From positions 37,546-101,545 of the forward strand of contig KN885370.1 of the NCBI GenBank assembly GCA_000934455.1: a stretch of DNA of 64,000 nucleotides, given 5' to 3'. A model generated the notes under the pieces. It was not told the DNA's origin, made no database searches, and saw nothing but the letters and a program-made list of their open reading frames with translations. The position numbers were made by a program, and so were the translations under genes. The stretch comes from Apostichopus parvimensis. Its lineage: Eukaryota > Echinodermata > Holothuroidea > Aspidochirotida > Stichopodidae. Positions 57,901 through 60,900 of the stretch are shown here, in pieces; positions within the stretch are counted from its first letter, which is position 1, and each line of letters begins with the position of its first letter.

Positions 57901-60900
57901 TGAACTCTCCCTCATGATCAACATGCAGCTGACAAACACCCTTCTTCTCTTCCTCGTTCTGCATACACTCCTCCGGAGCATCCAGCAGCGCCCAGTGGAG
58001 AGTGTGGAGTATTTTGGTCTCCGCCACGCCCAACTTGTCGGCATGACCTAATTTGGCCCTGTTGTTGAGTAACGTCGCACAGCAGTGAAAGAGATGAGGC
58101 ACGGACGCTTGAACCAGCTGCCATCTTGATACGCTCGATATCGCATCTGAGAGACTAGGTGAAAGGCCATGTAGTTTGTTCTCCACCAATACCCTTTCAA
58201 AAGACTGTAAGAGAAAATGTGCGAAAATATAGCATAGCTCTACATGTACAGTAAGATGGGGGGGGGACAGTTTTGTTTGTCTCGCAGAATATATTTAAGA
58301 CACTGCCGTCAAAGTGTTTATTGGTAGTTAGCTGGACAAAGTTTTATGGGTTGTCCGATGAGAGGATTAAATTACTTGCTGATCAAACAAAATTGTATTC
58401 AAGACATCTTTGGTACATTCTGAAATCAAAAGGACTCAGTCATATGTTCCATTATATACTAAATTTGTTGGACAAATTCTATGTTCAAACACATGTTATA
58501 AGGATGTCCACTTTTGTCCAAAGGACAACCACCAATTCATCTGAACAATCAGCTTGTTAGGTTTTTTGGTGTAGAAATCACTATTCTGCACTTAATGTTC
58601 AACATAAGGTTATCATTTTATTAAACAGTTTGAAGCACAGTGCAAAGATCAAGGAAACTAAACTGTTGAGAAACTAGAAACAGATTTCATAGAGCAATCA
58701 CTTTAAACTGCTGTATGGGAGTTAATGTTTTTGCGAAATGTTGCAGTAAAAGTTGACAAGATGTCAGTTTATTTCTACTGATTATAACATTAGAAGTGTT
58801 AGCTCAGTGGTTAATGCCGATGCCTTTCAATCCTAAGGTCCCCTGTTCGAGTCACTCCAAGATTAATGTATGTCGTCCAATTACAGAGTTGTTGACAATT
58901 AACAATTCATAATCATGGACGTTAAATATGAATGTAAGAGACTGACTTTGGTCAGCTTGCGGCTTTGATAAGCCAATGAGGCTTCTTCACAAGTTCCTGC
59001 TTGCGGGAGGATCTGATTTTTCATGTATCCTGCTACATACATGTACGTCATGTTCTATGATATGACTGTATGACAATAATACATACCACACATGTAGCTT
59101 CAAACAGGCGTGTCAGCTTTGGTTTGATAAAAGGGCTGTGAAAGAAAATAGTCAAGAACTTGTCACGAGAAGCTGTCAAATTGGTAAATGTTAAATTGAT
59201 ACCTACTTTAACTTGAAAGAAATTCAAATGCACGGTAAAGTATCTATTGTCTGTTGATACAGCAGGCCTCAAAATTCAGATTTACTGGCTAAACGCCAAC
59301 AAGATTTCAACGCTTGCAGGTATATAAAAAATACGTGCTGGCACTTTTCTCCCTGTGCAAAATTAATGTTACTTAAATTTCATTAACTTTGAGCCAGTAG
59401 ATTAGTTTATATTATACAGAACTTTTTGCATTTTTTTCAGAAAGTGGCCAAAAGTTGTGCAATTCTAGGCCTTATGAAATGTAGTGCTGAAATTGGCAAT
59501 TTATTCATTTGTTTTGCGAGTATATATGACAACATTGCATAGTGTGATGTTTAACTGCACTGCAAAGCAGTTAAACATCACACTATGCAATGTTGTATTA
59601 TATACTCCTAAAACAAATTAAATATATAATTTACTTCAAACTGAAGGGTAGTTTCAGAGCTTAACAAATTAGTTTGAACCATTTAGATACTACAGTGGAA
59701 CTTTGGGATTCAGTATACAAACAGAACAAAAGGTAACAACAAACAAAGAAAAAACAACACTTGAGCTAATTAAAAATTTTAAGCTAATTCCAACATTGAT
59801 CTTCATTATTAGGTTTTTTTAATTTTTTTTATTTTCCAATTCACTTTTGGCCATAGGTGTAGGAGCCCAATTTGATTTGGGGGGGGGGGGGCTGTAACGA
59901 GTTGCCCGAAAAATATAACCAACATTTTTCGCACACTCTGCGCGTGTTCAACATGTTAATGTGCATATCATATAGGCATGCATCGGTTATTACATCGCAT
60001 GCCAATAACATACAATCAGTTGGGGTGTTATTACCCTTCCATATTGGTTATAAGTATTGGGGAAGTTGTTACAATAATCATGATCATAATAATATCAGTT
60101 TAACCATTGAAAAACACATTGCAAATTATTTTTCTTTCAGTAGGTGCCCGAAAAATTCTCATCATATTGCCCGAATTTTCACAAACAATTTGGGTTGGGG
60201 GCTGCAGCCCCCCCAGACCCCCCCGTCTCCTACGCCTATGCTTTTGGCTATATTCCTGTTCACCTAGTCTGGTTCAAGAACCCAGTAACCATACAAAGAT
60301 GGTTGTGCATTCCTTCCTCAGTCATTACTAGTTTAACGAGTATTTGTCTTTTGAATGCTAGATTTCTCTGTTTTTCCTTAAAATTATAATAAATCATGTT
60401 ACAGTAATGATGTATCCCAGAATGCATCACTGCTAACTGAGAACACCCTCCTCTTTGTTAAAGTCTGGCAGAGAAGCTTCGTTCATACATTTATTTTTAG
60501 ATTGCCAATTACAACAAGCAGTGAGAACATTGTGACCTGTTCGTTTAATTTGATTGGCTTAACCAATTCCTTTTCAAACAAGATTAATTTGACTTTGCTG
60601 GGAAACAGGAAATTAGTTAAATATATGGTCTACACATTTTCCTGATGTAGAACACGTCAAAGAGGTCAGAATCAAGTGAAACTAATTTATCAAAGTTATC
60701 TTAATTGAATGAAGGAACAAATTAAAACTGAAGTCTGAAATTCTTGCCATAACAACAATTAATTTATATCAATTAGAGAATATGATTTTAAAAGTGTATT
60801 ACAGCAACTAACTCAGAGCTGTGCACATATGTCAAGGAACAACATTGTCAGTGCATTTCCTGAAGAAAAAACAAAAGCTCTGGATACCAGCATGTTGTTG

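Noticed and set aside
58187-58189. Start of the protein at the head of exon 3
   Set aside because: The codon is TTG and the frame continues upstream to a splice acceptor. Exons 1-2 supply the conserved N-terminus.
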